A stretch of 34,841 nt of DNA from Bacteroidales bacterium (GTDB lineage: Bacteria > Bacteroidota > Bacteroidia > Bacteroidales > UBA3824). Position 1 is the stretch's first letter. The number at the start of each line of letters is the position of its first letter. The translations under genes were made by a program, and so were the position numbers. The notes below the pieces were generated by a model. The model was not told the origin of the DNA. It did no database searches and saw nothing but the letters and a program-made list of their open reading frames with translations. The stretch is taken from positions 1 through 34,841 of the forward strand of contig JAFPYR010000102.1 of NCBI GenBank assembly GCA_017412115.1, given 5' to 3'. Below, piece after piece: positions 1 through 7,301 of this stretch.

Positions 1-138
1 GTTATCCTTGTATGTTAGATACTTATCTCGAATGGTATCGAAAATAGGAACCGCCGTATGCCGAACGGCACGTACGGTGGTGTGAGAGGTCGGAAAACAA
101 AGTAGGAGAAAAACTACTTTGTTTTCCTCCTACTCGAT
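1..138 (+). mobile_element. 3' end of a group II intron (domains V and VI)
   Basis: Bases 51-80 fold as a domain V hairpin: 51-58 pairs with 73-80, bases 71-72 form the two-base bulge, 59-62 pairs with 67-70, and the loop is GAAC. The catalytic triad position reads CGC (52-54) with the usual G-U wobble (53/78). Domain VI follows: 84-89 pairs with 129-135 leaving A132 bulged as the branch-point adenosine, and 92-105 pairs with 114-127. The intron ends at about base 138 with a final AT, seven bases counting from the branch A, as expected for a 3' splice site. The 5' part lies outside the window. It sits just past the 3' end of the convergent symporter gene. Confidence 0.85.
3..47 (+). CDS. C-terminal tail of a group II intron maturase (partial)
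   Basis: Only the last 14 codons are inside the window, ending at a TAG at 45-47, four bases before the domain V helix. The reading (Y-P-C-M-L-D-T-Y-L-E-W-Y-R-K) resembles the end of bacterial group II reverse transcriptase/maturases, which often finish with a Gly-Tyr-x-x-Leu-Leu-Asp-x-Tyr-type stretch. The protein would bind and splice its own intron and copy it into new sites. Its location just upstream of a clear intron domain V is the main support. The fragment is too short to be sure of the frame from sequence alone. Confidence 0.4.
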   Translation, partial: YPCMLDTYLEWYRK

Positions 139-159
139 TTGTTATTAATCAAGTTAAAT

Positions 160-1560
160 TTATTTATGTCTTGCTTCGATTTCGCGGTTCATTTCGTCAA
201 GTCTCTCATCTGTAAGCGGATATTGTTTAATTAAATATGCCACAACAATAAGGAGTAATGCAGGTATGATAGTTGTAAACCACAAAATCACATTCTGAAC
301 AGTGTCGGAATATTTTGCTAATTCGGTGTAGTAAGCGTTAACAGGTGCGCTGATAAATGATGCCAAGAATACTACTACGAATACGCCAAGCACAAGTTGA
401 AGACATTTGTTAGCTTTAAACTCTTTGAACATATCGCTAAACGAAACAGGTTTTTCAGGAGTTGTAGCAATGTTTTCTTTGCTGCCCAAGAAACAAAGGG
501 TCAAGAGTATAAAACCTACGATTGCAAATACACAGATAACTGTAAACCAAGCCATTGGATCGGTAGGTAATGCTGCTTCTTCGCTTGCGAGGTCAAAACC
601 GATTAAACCCATTACCAAAGGTGTAATCCAACCTGCTATCGAAAATCCTGCTTTGAATGCAACACCAGCCAAAGCATTTACAGTAGCAGCGGGACGGTTG
701 CCGGTACGGTATTCAGAATCGGTGATTACTTCAGGAACTAATGCCCACATAAGCGAACCTACTAAAAGTCCTACACCTGTCATAATCTTTGCAATCTTAA
801 CAATAAGAGCACTCTCTTGAACGTCGCCAAACTTACCAACGCAGAATAATATTGCAAATCCTACAAAACCTATAGAAAGAAGTGTGTAGTAAAGACCTTT
901 TTTGCCGAGCAATTTTTTCAAAACGGGGAGAGATGGTAAAATTATGAATGCGGGAATTGTTCCGATTGCCATAAACACTGCCTGATCCCAGTTTATTGCT
1001 TGATGTAGAAACATTGCAAGACCAATAGGAAAACCTGCTTGAACTACAATCTGACCAATATTTGCACAAACCATACGGGTAGAGGTAAGGATAAGAACTT
1101 CGTCGTTGTCGCGGGTCATACTTGCCATAATAGAGCCGTAGGGAATATTAACTACCGAATAAATCATACTAAGCACAGTGTAACTTATTGTAGCATAAAC
1201 CATTTTTGCACCTGTTGACCATTCTGCTGCTTGAGGAAGCATTAATAAGCACGCTGCGATTGTCAAAGGAATACCACCGTAAAGGAGATAAGTGCGGTAT
1301 TTTCCTAACTTAGGATTGCGGTTGTCGATATACTTTCCTACAACAGGACTCCAAAAACAGTCAATAAGTCTTACGGTAAGAATAAGTCCGCCGACAAATG
1401 CGGGATTAATTTTCAATACTGTTGTGAGATAAAGCATTAAGTATGTGGCAACGGTTTGGAAAATCAAGTTCTGTGCTAAGTCACCAGAACCAAAACCTAT
1501 TCTTTGAAGCCATGAAAGTTTATAAAAGCCTTTCTGCTCCTGATTTGATAAATTATTCAT
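160..1560 (-). CDS. GPH-family (MFS) sugar:cation symporter
   Basis: This 466-residue inner-membrane transporter has about twelve hydrophobic segments, the normal size for the glycoside-pentoside-hexuronide:cation symporter family (MelB/XynB/UidB relatives). The N-terminal motif after helix 2 (R-L-I-D-x-x-W-S-P-V-V-G-K-Y-I-D, about residues 64-80) followed by K-L-G-K-Y-R is the family's variant of the Asp-Pro-x-x-Gly/loop 2-3 signature. Family members import oligosaccharides or glycosides with H+ or Na+. The substrate cannot be read from sequence. A role in taking up xylo-oligosaccharides released by the downstream xylan locus is possible, but the gene is 8 kb away and on the other strand. 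It is monocistronic, with a promoter at 1620-1649 on the minus strand. The C-terminus ends 22 bases from the group II intron. Confidence 0.9.
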   Translation of the reverse strand: MNNLSNQEQKGFYKLSWLQRIGFGSGDLAQNLIFQTVATYLMLYLTTVLKINPAFVGGLILTVRLIDCFWSPVVGKYIDNRNPKLGKYRTYLLYGGIPLTIAACLLMLPQAAEWSTGAKMVYATISYTVLSMIYSVVNIPYGSIMASMTRDNDEVLILTSTRMVCANIGQIVVQAGFPIGLAMFLHQAINWDQAVFMAIGTIPAFIILPSLPVLKKLLGKKGLYYTLLSIGFVGFAILFCVGKFGDVQESALIVKIAKIMTGVGLLVGSLMWALVPEVITDSEYRTGNRPAATVNALAGVAFKAGFSIAGWITPLVMGLIGFDLASEEAALPTDPMAWFTVICVFAIVGFILLTLCFLGSKENIATTPEKPVSFSDMFKEFKANKCLQLVLGVFVVVFLASFISAPVNAYYTELAKYSDTVQNVILWFTTIIPALLLIVVAYLIKQYPLTDERLDEMNREIEARHK

Positions 1561-1619
1561 CTTTTTTTCTTATATTAGTTTAAGTTTCAATTATTTCATT
1601 GTTAAATAATTATGGACTG

Positions 1620-1649
1620 CAAAATTAGAAAAAAATATATAAAACCAAA
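1620..1649 (-). promoter_or_regulatory. Predicted promoter of the GPH symporter
   Basis: Reading the minus strand, bases 1627-1620 give TAATTTTG, a perfect match to the Bacteroidetes -7 box TAnnTTTG. A TTTG (-33) lies at 1649-1646 with 18 bases between, slightly shorter than the usual 19-21. The leader would be about 55 bases, A-rich and without a Shine-Dalgarno sequence. Confidence 0.55.
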
Positions 1650-1687
1650 ACAAAAAAAGCCCTTTTGTAGTTTTTTTACTTATTCTG

Positions 1688-1751
1688 TCTACGTATTTTC
1701 CTTATTTAAAGGGGGTTGCAGATTTGAGCAATTTTTTTTGTTTTATCTTTG
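1688..1751 (+). promoter_or_regulatory. Promoter with shared upstream element (copy A)
   Basis: The -7 box TATCTTTG is at 1744-1751, 22 bases before the ATG of the ATP-grasp gene. At 1688-1707 lies a 20-base element containing GTATTTTCCTTATTT, and GTTGC follows at 1715-1719. The same 20-mer (19 of 20 identical), GTTGC and -7 box recur at 4644-4707 with exactly the same spacing (51 bases from GTATTTT to the -7 box, 22 to GTTGC). Neither copy has a TTTG at the N20 position, so an activator or unusual sigma input is inferred. The regulator is unknown. Confidence 0.7.
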
Positions 1752-1773
1752 TCTAAAACTAATTATAAATATC

Positions 1774-3087
1774 ATGAACGATTTACTGACACAAAGAGAT
1801 TCCGTCAACAGTTGGTTTCAACGTTACGGCGTAAGGTTCGGAATTTACAAAAACGGTGAATTCAACGAACAAATTTTCCCTTTTGACCCTATCGCAAGAA
1901 GGATTTCTGCCGCAGAGTGGAAGTTTCTTGAGAAAGGTCTTGTCCAACGTGTTAATGCGCTGAATATGTTTTTGTCCGACATTTACAGCAAAAAACGGAT
2001 AATCAAGGACGGTGTTGTGCCGGAAGATTTTGTTTATTCGTCATCGGGTTATTTGCCGTTTTGTGAGGGAATCAGACCGCCAAAAGGCATTTGGTCGCAT
2101 ATTTCGGGTATTGACCTTGTACACGGCAAGGACGATGAATGGTATATTTTGGAGGATAATCTGAGAATACCTTCAGGAGCATCTTATCCGTTGATAGCAA
2201 GGGAGATAACGCAAAATGTTTCGCCATCTACGTTTGAGGCTAATAACATAGCCGACAACCGTAATTATGCTCAAATGCTATCTTCTATGATGGATTATGT
2301 AAAACCTATAGACGGAATAAGCGTTATTCTGACTCCTGGTCGATACAATTCGGCATATTTTGAACATTCGTATTTTGCCGAAAAAACGGGTGCTGTTTTG
2401 GCTGTTAATGCGGATTTGCGCGTTGAAAACAACAAACTTTATTATATTGGAATAGGTAACGAAAAACAACCCGTAAGTGTGGTTTACCGCAGAATTTCCG
2501 ATGAGTTTCTTGACCCGCTGGTTTTCAACCATGATTCTCTTTTGGGCGTGGCTAATATAATGCAGGTTTACAAAAAAGGCAATCTTGCTATTGTAAACGC
2601 TCCCGGAAATGGCGTTGCTGATGATAAAGGAATATATTATTTTGTTCCGAAAATGATAAAATATTATCTGTCAGAGGAGCCAATTTTAAAAAATGCGCCT
2701 ACTTATCTGCCTTTTTACGAGGAGGATAGAAAATATGTTTTGGACAACTTGCGCAAACTTGTTATAAAAGATGTTGCCGAGGCTGGCGGTTACGGTGTTA
2801 TTTTTTGTGAAAAGCTTAACGCTCAGAAATTTGACGACATCAAAAAACTCGTTTCGACACAGCCCCGCAGATGGATTGCTCAAGAGGTGGTTGATTTCAA
2901 CGATTTGCCTCTTTTTGAGGGTGACAAAATCGTCGAACGCAAAGCCGACCTTAGGGCATACGTTGTCACGGGCGAAAAAACTGAGGTTTGGAAATGCGGT
3001 TTGACACGTTTTTCAAGAAATCCTGATTCTTTTATCGTTAATTCTTCGCAGGGCGGCGGTTTTAAGGATACATGGGTTAGCAATTAG
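1774..3087 (+). CDS. Circularly permuted type 2 ATP-grasp protein
   Basis: A 437-residue cytoplasmic protein of the circularly permuted ATP-grasp family (CP_ATPgrasp_2, formerly DUF404/DUF407, COG2308). Characteristic features are G-I-D-L-V-H, then Y-I-L-E-D-N-L-R-I-P-S-G-A-S-Y-P around residues 115-145, and a C-terminal segment with R-A-Y-V-V and S-S-Q-G-G-G-x-K-D-T-W-V. ATP-grasp enzymes join a carboxylate to an amine through an acyl-phosphate; the substrates of this family are not established. The start at 1774 is chosen because homologous sequence begins there and a -7 box ends at 1751. The frame is open back to 1612, but that upstream stretch is Lys/Phe-rich, unlike the family, and lies across the promoter. 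It is followed by an alpha-E gene and a transglutaminase gene, the well-known neighbours of this family. Confidence 0.9.
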   Translation: MNDLLTQRDSVNSWFQRYGVRFGIYKNGEFNEQIFPFDPIARRISAAEWKFLEKGLVQRVNALNMFLSDIYSKKRIIKDGVVPEDFVYSSSGYLPFCEGIRPPKGIWSHISGIDLVHGKDDEWYILEDNLRIPSGASYPLIAREITQNVSPSTFEANNIADNRNYAQMLSSMMDYVKPIDGISVILTPGRYNSAYFEHSYFAEKTGAVLAVNADLRVENNKLYYIGIGNEKQPVSVVYRRISDEFLDPLVFNHDSLLGVANIMQVYKKGNLAIVNAPGNGVADDKGIYYFVPKMIKYYLSEEPILKNAPTYLPFYEEDRKYVLDNLRKLVIKDVAEAGGYGVIFCEKLNAQKFDDIKKLVSTQPRRWIAQEVVDFNDLPLFEGDKIVERKADLRAYVVTGEKTEVWKCGLTRFSRNPDSFIVNSSQGGGFKDTWVSN

Positions 3088-3117
3088 AAATCAAAATAAA
3101 AATTTAAAAAAATAATT

Positions 3118-3807
3118 ATGAATAGTTCAATATCATTAACGAAAGCGAACCGCTTGTTTTGGTTAGGACGTTATGTGGAAAGGGTTTACATTAGTCTTAA
3201 CGCCGTAAAAAAATATATAGATGCATCTATCGACAAAAACGGGGAGGCGTATCGTGATTATTGCAAATTGATAAGAATTCCTGACAACTATTTGAGTTCC
3301 AAGGATTTCAAGAGGCGTTATCTTTATGATAAGACAAATCCGTTCAGCATTTTTTCTATGCTGACAAATGCTTTTGACAATGCCATTGAAGTAAGAAACG
3401 ATATTACTTCAGAATCGTTGTCTTATATACATTTGGGATTGGACGTTATATCAAAATGTGCCATTAATAATGCAAAAGTCAGTGAATTGCAGCCTGTTGC
3501 GGATTATATGATGTCATTTTGGGGCAGTATTGACGAGAATGTAATCGAGATACGCAAAATGAGTATTTTAAGGCTCGGACGCCGTTTGGAATCTTTGGAC
3601 ATGAATATCAGGTTAAAAACCTGTTGGGAGAGGGTTAATGAAATTCTCAAGGGCGGGGTTTTAACGAATGCCGATATGTTGTCTTCAGTTACTGATGCTA
3701 CACAGACCGAGCGTCTTAAAACTTTGATAGAAAGTCGTTCGGGAGAAAACGACGGCACAGGCAATGATGAAATACTAAATTGTATTAATGCTTTGTTTAA
3801 AATCTAA
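3118..3807 (+). CDS. Alpha-E domain protein (DUF403)
   Basis: This 229-residue, largely alpha-helical soluble protein starts with the family hallmark L-T-K-A-N-R-L-F-W-L-G-R-Y-V-E-R (residues 7-22) and later has I-R-K-M-S-I-L-R-L-G-R-R-L-E-S-L-D-M, typical of the alpha-E family (COG2307). At 229 residues it is somewhat shorter than the roughly 300-residue homologues I recall. Comparative genomics places this family with permuted ATP-grasp proteins and transglutaminase-like proteins, and it is thought to be a partner of the ligase; its biochemical activity is not known. Here it lies 30 bases after the ATP-grasp gene and 8 bases before the transglutaminase gene, so all three are very likely cotranscribed. 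Confidence 0.87.
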   Translation: MNSSISLTKANRLFWLGRYVERVYISLNAVKKYIDASIDKNGEAYRDYCKLIRIPDNYLSSKDFKRRYLYDKTNPFSIFSMLTNAFDNAIEVRNDITSESLSYIHLGLDVISKCAINNAKVSELQPVADYMMSFWGSIDENVIEIRKMSILRLGRRLESLDMNIRLKTCWERVNEILKGGVLTNADMLSSVTDATQTERLKTLIESRSGENDGTGNDEILNCINALFKI

Positions 3808-3815
3808 AAATTAAG

Positions 3816-4574
3816 ATGTGTGAAACGTTGAACTTTAGGTTTGAAAGTATTTCGGAGTTTTCATCTCCGATATTTTCGCATTCGTTTATTCTTCGGTGCA
3901 TACCGTTTGAAAATTTAGGGCAGAGGCTTTTGGAATGTAATCAGGAGATTACGGGCGGGAAAATTTCCCGCTCTTTTGACGGTTTTTCCAATACTATACT
4001 TTGGGGCGGAATAGACGAAGCGCATGAAAATTTTAGAGTTGTTTCTCAGGGCAGAGTTTTGATTGATAATTCTTTTAAAGACACTTTTTTGAATCCTGTT
4101 TTTAAGTTTCCTTCAAGACTTGCCTCGGCTGATGCTGTTATGAAAGATTTTGCGCAAAGCTATATCGGGAAAACGCCCGGAGAAACTCTTAAAAATCTTA
4201 CTGCCGCAGTTTACGAAAAACACGTTTACAAAAGCAATTCTACAAATATAGAGACCACCGCAGCAGAGGCTTTTTATTCCGGCTGCGGTGTTTGTCAGGA
4301 TTTTTCGCATATACTGATTTCGGCTTTGAGGGCTGACGGTATTCCTGCGCGTTATGTTTGCGGCTATGTCCGCAGTCTGAAACTTTCTCATGCGTGGGTT
4401 GAGGCGTTTTATGACGGTTTTTGGCATTTTGCCGATCCTACCGAAAATATACTTCAAGGTAGCGGTTATATTAAGATAGCGCACGGGCGTGATGCTTCAG
4501 ATTGTCCGCTCAATAGGGGAGTGTATTCGGGTCTTGCAGCCGAAAATGTTAAAATTGAAATTAGGGTAGAGTGA
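3816..4574 (+). CDS. Transglutaminase-like cysteine protease family protein
   Basis: A 252-residue protein with an N-terminal beta-rich region (residues 1-100) and a transglutaminase core. The catalytic triad is visible: Cys160 in S-G-C-G-V-C-Q-D-F-S-H, His192 in L-S-H-A-W-V-E-A-F and Asp207 in F-A-D-P-T-E-N. There is no signal peptide, so it should act in the cytoplasm. Family members (COG1305) hydrolyse or transfer amide bonds. Linked to an ATP-grasp ligase and an alpha-E protein, it is presumed to cleave or remodel the amide-linked product of that ligase, but this has not been shown. Its start codon follows the alpha-E stop by eight bases. No terminator hairpin is seen before the next promoter at 4644. 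Confidence 0.9.
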   Translation: MCETLNFRFESISEFSSPIFSHSFILRCIPFENLGQRLLECNQEITGGKISRSFDGFSNTILWGGIDEAHENFRVVSQGRVLIDNSFKDTFLNPVFKFPSRLASADAVMKDFAQSYIGKTPGETLKNLTAAVYEKHVYKSNSTNIETTAAEAFYSGCGVCQDFSHILISALRADGIPARYVCGYVRSLKLSHAWVEAFYDGFWHFADPTENILQGSGYIKIAHGRDASDCPLNRGVYSGLAAENVKIEIRVE

Positions 4575-4643
4575 TTTTGACTTCATGTTTTTTAAGTTTT
4601 TTACATTTTTTTCGCTTCTACTTCGTATTATCTCTTATTCTAC

Positions 4644-4707
4644 TCTAAGTATTTTCCTTATTTGCAGAGTGTTGCGAGTCGAAAACGAAAATAATATCGT
4701 ACTTTTG
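4644..4707 (+). promoter_or_regulatory. Promoter with shared upstream element (copy B)
   Basis: The -7 box TACTTTTG is at 4700-4707, 25 bases before the ATG of the first M14 gene. The 20-base element containing GTATTTTCCTTATTT is at 4644-4663 and GTTGC at 4671-4675. All three parts are spaced exactly as in the promoter of the ATP-grasp operon (1688-1751), which points to one regulator controlling both units. Confidence 0.7.
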
Positions 4708-4732
4708 TCATGTAATTAGCGTAAAAAAAATT

Positions 4733-5659
4733 ATGATTAAGACTGTTTTTTCGGCATCTTTGCCGATTGACGAAAAGCTTATAATTCAGAAGAATCAAAT
4801 TCAAGGGGCTTTCCCCGGTAAAAGGCTGTGTATTGTTACCGGCACTCACGGTGATGAATTGGAGGGACAGTATGTCTGTTTTTTGCTTTCGGAGTTCCTC
4901 AATAAAAATACCGACAAAATCTGCGGCACTATTGATATTTATCCTGCCGTTAATCCTCTCGGTATTGACAGTATAACGAGGGGAATGCCCGGTTTTGATT
5001 TGGATATGAACAGAATTTTTCCGGGGGCTAAAGATACTTCGCTTTCCGATTATGCAGCATATTCCATTGTTGAAGATATTAAAACAGCAGATTATGCCGT
5101 TGATATTCATGCAAGTAATATTTTTTTGAGAGAAATTCCTCAAGCCCGTATCAATGTTGATTCGGCTTCGGCTCTTACGGGTTTAGCTGAAATGCTTAAT
5201 ATCGACCTTATATGGATTCACCCCGCTGCAACAGTTTTGGAATCTACTCTTGCTCATACGCTTAACTCTTTGGGTGTCAAAACGATAGTTATTGAAACGG
5301 GAGTCGGAATGAGGATAACGCCCGTTTATGGTCAGCGGCTTTTCAACGGTATTATCAATTTGATGCACAAAACGGGAATGTGGCTCGGCAAAGCTCCTGA
5401 AAATATTTCAAAGCCTATTATAGCTGCTACGGATGCAGTTTCTTTTGTTAATGCTGTTGATTCGGGGATTTTTTTGCCCGAAAAAGAGTACGGCGTAATG
5501 TTGAAAAAAGGCGATAAAATCGGACAAATTGTCAAACCTTTGTCAGGAGAAATTTTGTCGGAGGTTTTCTCTCCTGATGACGGTCTGTTAATGACAATAA
5601 GAGCTTATCCCGTGGTTTACGAGGGTTCGCTTTTGGCAAGAGTAATTCATAATTCATAA
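4733..5659 (+). CDS. Succinylglutamate desuccinylase/aspartoacylase-like (M14) zinc hydrolase
   Basis: A 308-residue cytoplasmic protein of the AstE/AspA branch of the M14 metallocarboxypeptidase fold. The zinc site and catalytic residues are present: His39 and Glu42 in T-G-T-H-G-D-E, Arg94 in D-M-N-R-I-F-P-G, His126 in V-D-I-H-A-S and the general base Glu188 in V-I-E-T-G. The C-terminal 70 residues form the usual small beta domain. Family members remove acyl groups from N-acyl amino acids, or cut amide bonds in small peptides; the substrate here is unknown. It shares a promoter element with the ATP-grasp operon, which suggests it acts on the same metabolite or peptide. A paralogue follows 16 bases downstream. 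Confidence 0.88.
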   Translation: MIKTVFSASLPIDEKLIIQKNQIQGAFPGKRLCIVTGTHGDELEGQYVCFLLSEFLNKNTDKICGTIDIYPAVNPLGIDSITRGMPGFDLDMNRIFPGAKDTSLSDYAAYSIVEDIKTADYAVDIHASNIFLREIPQARINVDSASALTGLAEMLNIDLIWIHPAATVLESTLAHTLNSLGVKTIVIETGVGMRITPVYGQRLFNGIINLMHKTGMWLGKAPENISKPIIAATDAVSFVNAVDSGIFLPEKEYGVMLKKGDKIGQIVKPLSGEILSEVFSPDDGLLMTIRAYPVVYEGSLLARVIHNS

Positions 5660-5675
5660 AATTTGTATTTTTTTT

Positions 5676-6596
5676 ATGAGAAAAGAGATAATATTTTCAA
5701 TGAAATCGCCTTATAGAGAGGAGTTTCATATATACGGATATGTTTTTGGCAGCGGAGAAAAAACTGTTGCGGTAGTGGGGGCGATGCGCGGTGATGAAAT
5801 TCAACAGCAATTTGTCAGCAGCCAGTTAGTTAGGATTTTAACTGATATGGAAAGATGCGGACAGATAACACAAGGCGTTGAAATCCTTGTTATTCCTTCC
5901 GCTAATCATTTTTCGATGAATATCGGAAAACGTTTTTGGCCTATGGATAATACAGACATCAACCGTATGTTTCCCGGTTATGATTTGGGCGAGACAACGC
6001 AACGTATAGCTTCAGCACTTTTTGACAAATTAAAAAAATACCGTTACGGTATTCAGTTAGCGAGTTATCATTTTACGGGGAGTTTTATTCCTCATGTTAG
6101 AATCATAAAAACTGCCGTTGATATTACAAAGGAGGCAAAATTTTTCGGAATGCCGTACATTTATGTTAAAAGTCCAGAGCCTTTTGATACGGTAATGCTC
6201 AATTATAATTGGCAGATATGGGAAACCAAAGCGTATTCGGTTTATGCCGGTACAACGGCTGTTATTGACAAACCTGCCGCAAAATTTACGTGGAATTCCA
6301 TAATCCGTTTCCTTTTTCAAGCGGGACTTTTGAATTGTAAAACAGAACCGGGTTTTGTTAGTCAAGTACTTGAAGATAAATGTTTTAGAACTTTGACTGC
6401 GGATAATGCGGGATTCTTTTACCGTCAGAAATCCTCCGGAAGTACGGTACGTAAGGGTGAACTTTTGGCAAAAATTCTCAATCCTTATGACGGCTCGGTA
6501 GAAGGTGAAATTTTTTCACCGGAGGATGCAACGATATTTTTTGCACATGACAAAGATTTAATCTCCGAAAAAACAGCTGCTTTTCAGTTGATATGA
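5676..6596 (+). CDS. AstE/AspA-like M14 paralogue lacking zinc ligands (probable pseudoenzyme)
   Basis: A 306-residue paralogue of the preceding protein, recognisable from G-A-M-R-G-D-E, D-I-N-R-M-F-P-G and the beta-rich C-terminal domain ending in a similar F-S-P-E-D motif. Key residues differ. The first zinc His is Arg38, the D-I-H motif is Q-L-A (Ala129 in place of the second His), and the catalytic Glu is Asp198. Glu41 and Arg97 remain. The gene is intact and closely coupled to the active-looking copy, so it is more likely a binding or regulatory partner than a decaying gene. A shifted metal site using His132 cannot be excluded. It ends at a strong hairpin terminator. Confidence 0.8.
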   Translation: MRKEIIFSMKSPYREEFHIYGYVFGSGEKTVAVVGAMRGDEIQQQFVSSQLVRILTDMERCGQITQGVEILVIPSANHFSMNIGKRFWPMDNTDINRMFPGYDLGETTQRIASALFDKLKKYRYGIQLASYHFTGSFIPHVRIIKTAVDITKEAKFFGMPYIYVKSPEPFDTVMLNYNWQIWETKAYSVYAGTTAVIDKPAAKFTWNSIIRFLFQAGLLNCKTEPGFVSQVLEDKCFRTLTADNAGFFYRQKSSGSTVRKGELLAKILNPYDGSVEGEIFSPEDATIFFAHDKDLISEKTAAFQLI

Positions 6597-6600
6597 TAAA

Positions 6601-6637
6601 AAAACATCAGAGTCTTTTTTTTCGGCTCTGATGTTTT
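6601..6637. terminator. Bidirectional terminator between convergent genes
   Basis: A 12-bp perfect stem (6601-6612 with 6626-6637, AAAACATCAGAG/CTCTGATGTTTT) flanked by A-rich and T-rich runs on the two sides. It can stop the M14 operon on the plus strand and the SEL1-repeat gene on the minus strand. Confidence 0.85.
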
Positions 6638-6648
6638 TCTTTAGAAAG

Positions 6649-7221
6649 TTATTTTTTAATCATTTTCAAAATTTTAGCAGCATCTGTATCGCCCTCTGAC
6701 GATTCTTTTTTGAGCTCTTTTAAGATTTGCTCACCGCCTTTAGGATTGTTGACTGCTTGAAAAAAAAGGTCTTTTGCTTTTAAAGAATCTTGTTCAACAC
6801 CTTTCCCTTTCAAATAGCATTTGCCGAGTTCAAATTGTGCATCAGCATTGCCTTGAGTAGCTGCTTTGAGAAAATATTCTGCCGCTTTTGAAACGTTTTT
6901 CTCAGTGCCTTCGCCTTTTTTGTAGCATTTCCCGAGTTGATACTGAGCTTTTGCGTAATCTTGATCGGCTGATTTTTGATACCAAACGAACGCTTTAGAA
7001 TCATCTTCTGTTACACCGCGTCCTTTGTCGTAACATCTGCCCAAATAATATTGAGCTTTTTTGTTGCCAGCGTTTGCTGCCGTTTGAAATTTCACGAATG
7101 CCTCCTTGTATTTTTTTGCCTCGTAAAGTGCTTTGCCTTCTGAGTAAATCTCTTTGGCATTTTGGGCATTAATGGTAAGGCAAAACAGCATTAATGTAAT
7201 TAACGATAAAATTGTTTTCAT
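6649..7221 (-). CDS. Secreted SEL1-repeat protein
   Basis: A 190-residue protein with a signal peptide (residues 1-19, ending in I-N-A-Q) and no lipobox Cys, so it is probably periplasmic. After a TPR-like start (Y-S-E-G-K-A-L-Y-E-A-K-K-Y-K-E-A) it contains three SEL1 repeats of about 36 residues, recognisable by A-Q-Y-x-L-G-x-C-Y-x-K-G-x-G. SEL1/TPR arrays are alpha-solenoids that bind other proteins; no enzyme activity is expected. It lies downstream of the SPFH/NfeD operon but is separated from it by a hairpin terminator at 7262-7287, so it probably has its own promoter. The partner is unknown. Confidence 0.85.
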   Translation of the reverse strand: MKTILSLITLMLFCLTINAQNAKEIYSEGKALYEAKKYKEAFVKFQTAANAGNKKAQYYLGRCYDKGRGVTEDDSKAFVWYQKSADQDYAKAQYQLGKCYKKGEGTEKNVSKAAEYFLKAATQGNADAQFELGKCYLKGKGVEQDSLKAKDLFFQAVNNPKGGEQILKELKKESSEGDTDAAKILKMIKK

Positions 7222-7261
7222 CTTGTTATAGTAATTAAAAAATATAAAGTGTATGGAAAAA

Positions 7262-7287
7262 AAATCCCCGCTAAAAAACGGGGATTT
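7262..7287 (-). terminator. Terminator of the SPFH-NfeD-DUF2059 operon
   Basis: Read on the minus strand, a 9-bp perfect GC-rich stem (7287-7279 with 7270-7262, AAATCCCCG/CGGGGATTT) is followed by a run of eight Ts at about 7264-7257. Confidence 0.85.
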
Positions 7288-7301
7288 CTATAGATAAAAA
7301 A

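Noticed and set aside
407..820. 137-codon open frame on the plus strand opposite the symporter gene
   Set aside because: It is the antisense shadow of a clear GPH symporter and resembles no protein family.
1612..1773. N-terminal extension of the ATP-grasp gene
   Set aside because: It spans the shared promoter element and -7 box, and its Lys/Phe-rich sequence is unlike the family.
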